Shown: positions 6,034 to 6,332 of the stretch, one piece after another
Numbering within the stretch: the stretch's first letter is position 1
Layout of the letters: every line of letters begins with the position of its first letter
Source of the DNA: JBAZOJ01 sp041648755
Lineage (GTDB): Bacteria > Planctomycetota > B143-G9
Direction: 5' to 3'
Assembly (NCBI GenBank): GCA_041648755.1
Contig: JBAZOJ010000215.1
Span: 1-6,332 of the forward strand
Length of the DNA stretch: 6,332 nt
Notes under the pieces: generated by a model
The model's database searches: none
The model's input: the letters and a program-made list of their open reading frames with translations, nothing else
What the model was told of the DNA's origin: nothing
Translations under genes and position numbers: made by a program

Positions 6034-6156
6034 ATTGGCCTTCCAGGCCGTTCTTCGTAGGGGCATCCGCCTCAGGCGGACCACGTGCCCTGGCGCATTA
6101 TCCCGGCACCCCACATGACAACGCAAACAGACCTGATTCTGCGACTTCGTCCGGGC
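6030..6156 (+). repeat. 127-bp direct repeat, copy 1
   Basis: This segment is identical base for base to 6206-6332. It carries two hairpins: GGCCT/AGGCC around TCC (6037-6049) and TCCGCCT/AGGCGGA around C (6066-6080), the second preceded by GTAGGGGC (6057-6064). The match stops at 6030 on the left (G at 6029 against C at 6205); on the right it is limited only by the end of the window. Short open frames repeat with it and are not considered genes. Confidence 0.95.
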
Positions 6157-6171
6157 TGTTGGCTCAGCTAC

Positions 6172-6196
6172 GGACGACGGACGACAGACGACAGAC
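6172..6196. repeat. Heptamer array RGACGAC between the direct repeats
   Basis: GGACGAC, GGACGAC, AGACGAC and a partial AGAC follow each other with a period of 7 bp. The array lies inside the 49-bp spacer (6157-6205) that separates the two 127-bp copies. Its period equals that of the YTCATTG arrays at the other end of the window, but the sequence is unrelated. Confidence 0.75.
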
Positions 6197-6205
6197 TGGC
6201 TTCAC

Positions 6206-6332
6206 TGGCATTGGCCTTCCAGGCCGTTCTTCGTAGGGGCATCCGCCTCAGGCGGACCACGTGCCCTGGCGCATTATCCCGGCACCCCACATGACAACGC
6301 AAACAGACCTGATTCTGCGACTTCGTCCGGGC
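6206..6332 (+). repeat. 127-bp direct repeat, copy 2, reaching the window end
   Basis: This is an exact copy of 6030-6156, offset by 176 bp, with the hairpins at 6213-6225 and 6242-6256. Whether it continues is unknown because the sequence ends here. A 176-bp tandem unit is one possibility; a dispersed repeat is another. Confidence 0.95.

Noticed and set aside
5564..6294. Plus-strand open frames of 69 to 195 codons after or across the end of pepF
   Set aside because: They are out-of-frame with pepF, cross its terminator, or translate the 127-bp repeat twice. The composition is typical of non-coding GC-rich DNA.
6030..6332. Attachment sites or insertion-sequence ends from the 127-bp direct repeat
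   Set aside because: Only 49 bp of low-complexity sequence lies between the copies; there is no integrase or transposase gene, and no terminal inverted repeats were seen.

Overview
This is bacterial DNA, fairly GC-rich, holding three protein-coding genes flanked on both sides by repeat-dense non-coding DNA. Nothing in it fixes the phylum. The pattern (a long signal-anchored leucine-rich-repeat protein, a zinc-ribbon membrane metallopeptidase, and tandem or hairpin repeats between genes) suits an uncultured lineage with a repeat-rich genome, for example the PVC group or another metagenomic phylum, but that is a low-confidence inference. The last 127 bases exactly repeat an earlier segment, which looks like the end of a de Bruijn-graph contig rather than an arbitrary cut.

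Layout. Bases 1-509 hold no credible gene. They are a mosaic of short repeats: two copies of a 24-bp hairpin element, three blocks of the heptamer YTCATTG, a CCTCTGTG tandem and two copies of a TTGGCGG-type element. A good sigma70-type promoter (510-537) begins 7 bp after the largest heptamer block and drives an 817-aa protein (578-3031). That protein has an N-terminal membrane anchor and two blocks of leucine-rich repeats. Its 3' end overlaps by 57 bp the 3' end of a convergent minus-strand gene (2975-3862), which encodes a 295-aa integral membrane protein with a cytoplasmic zinc ribbon and an HEGGH zinc-protease motif (M50-like).

A 119-bp divergent promoter region (3863-3981) separates the M50-like gene from pepF (3982-5763), an M3-family oligoendopeptidase. 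The minus-strand promoter lies so close to its ATG that the mRNA should be almost leaderless. Its -10 box is embedded in a perfect 16-bp palindrome, a plausible operator. pepF has a conventional Shine-Dalgarno sequence, a TATAAT box and a textbook intrinsic terminator (5787-5814). Divergence of a membrane zinc protease and a cytosolic oligopeptidase suggests, without proving, that they could act in sequence, one releasing peptides and the other degrading them.

Bases 5815-6332 are again non-coding. They contain a series of small perfect hairpins with unrelated arms but a shared TC(C)A centre, a heptamer array RGACGAC, and the 127-bp direct repeat with a 176-bp period. No tRNA, rRNA, CRISPR array, transposase or phage gene was seen. 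No clear new defence or mobile system is evident; the repeat architecture, the divergent promoter and the two-block LRR protein are the parts most worth a second look.
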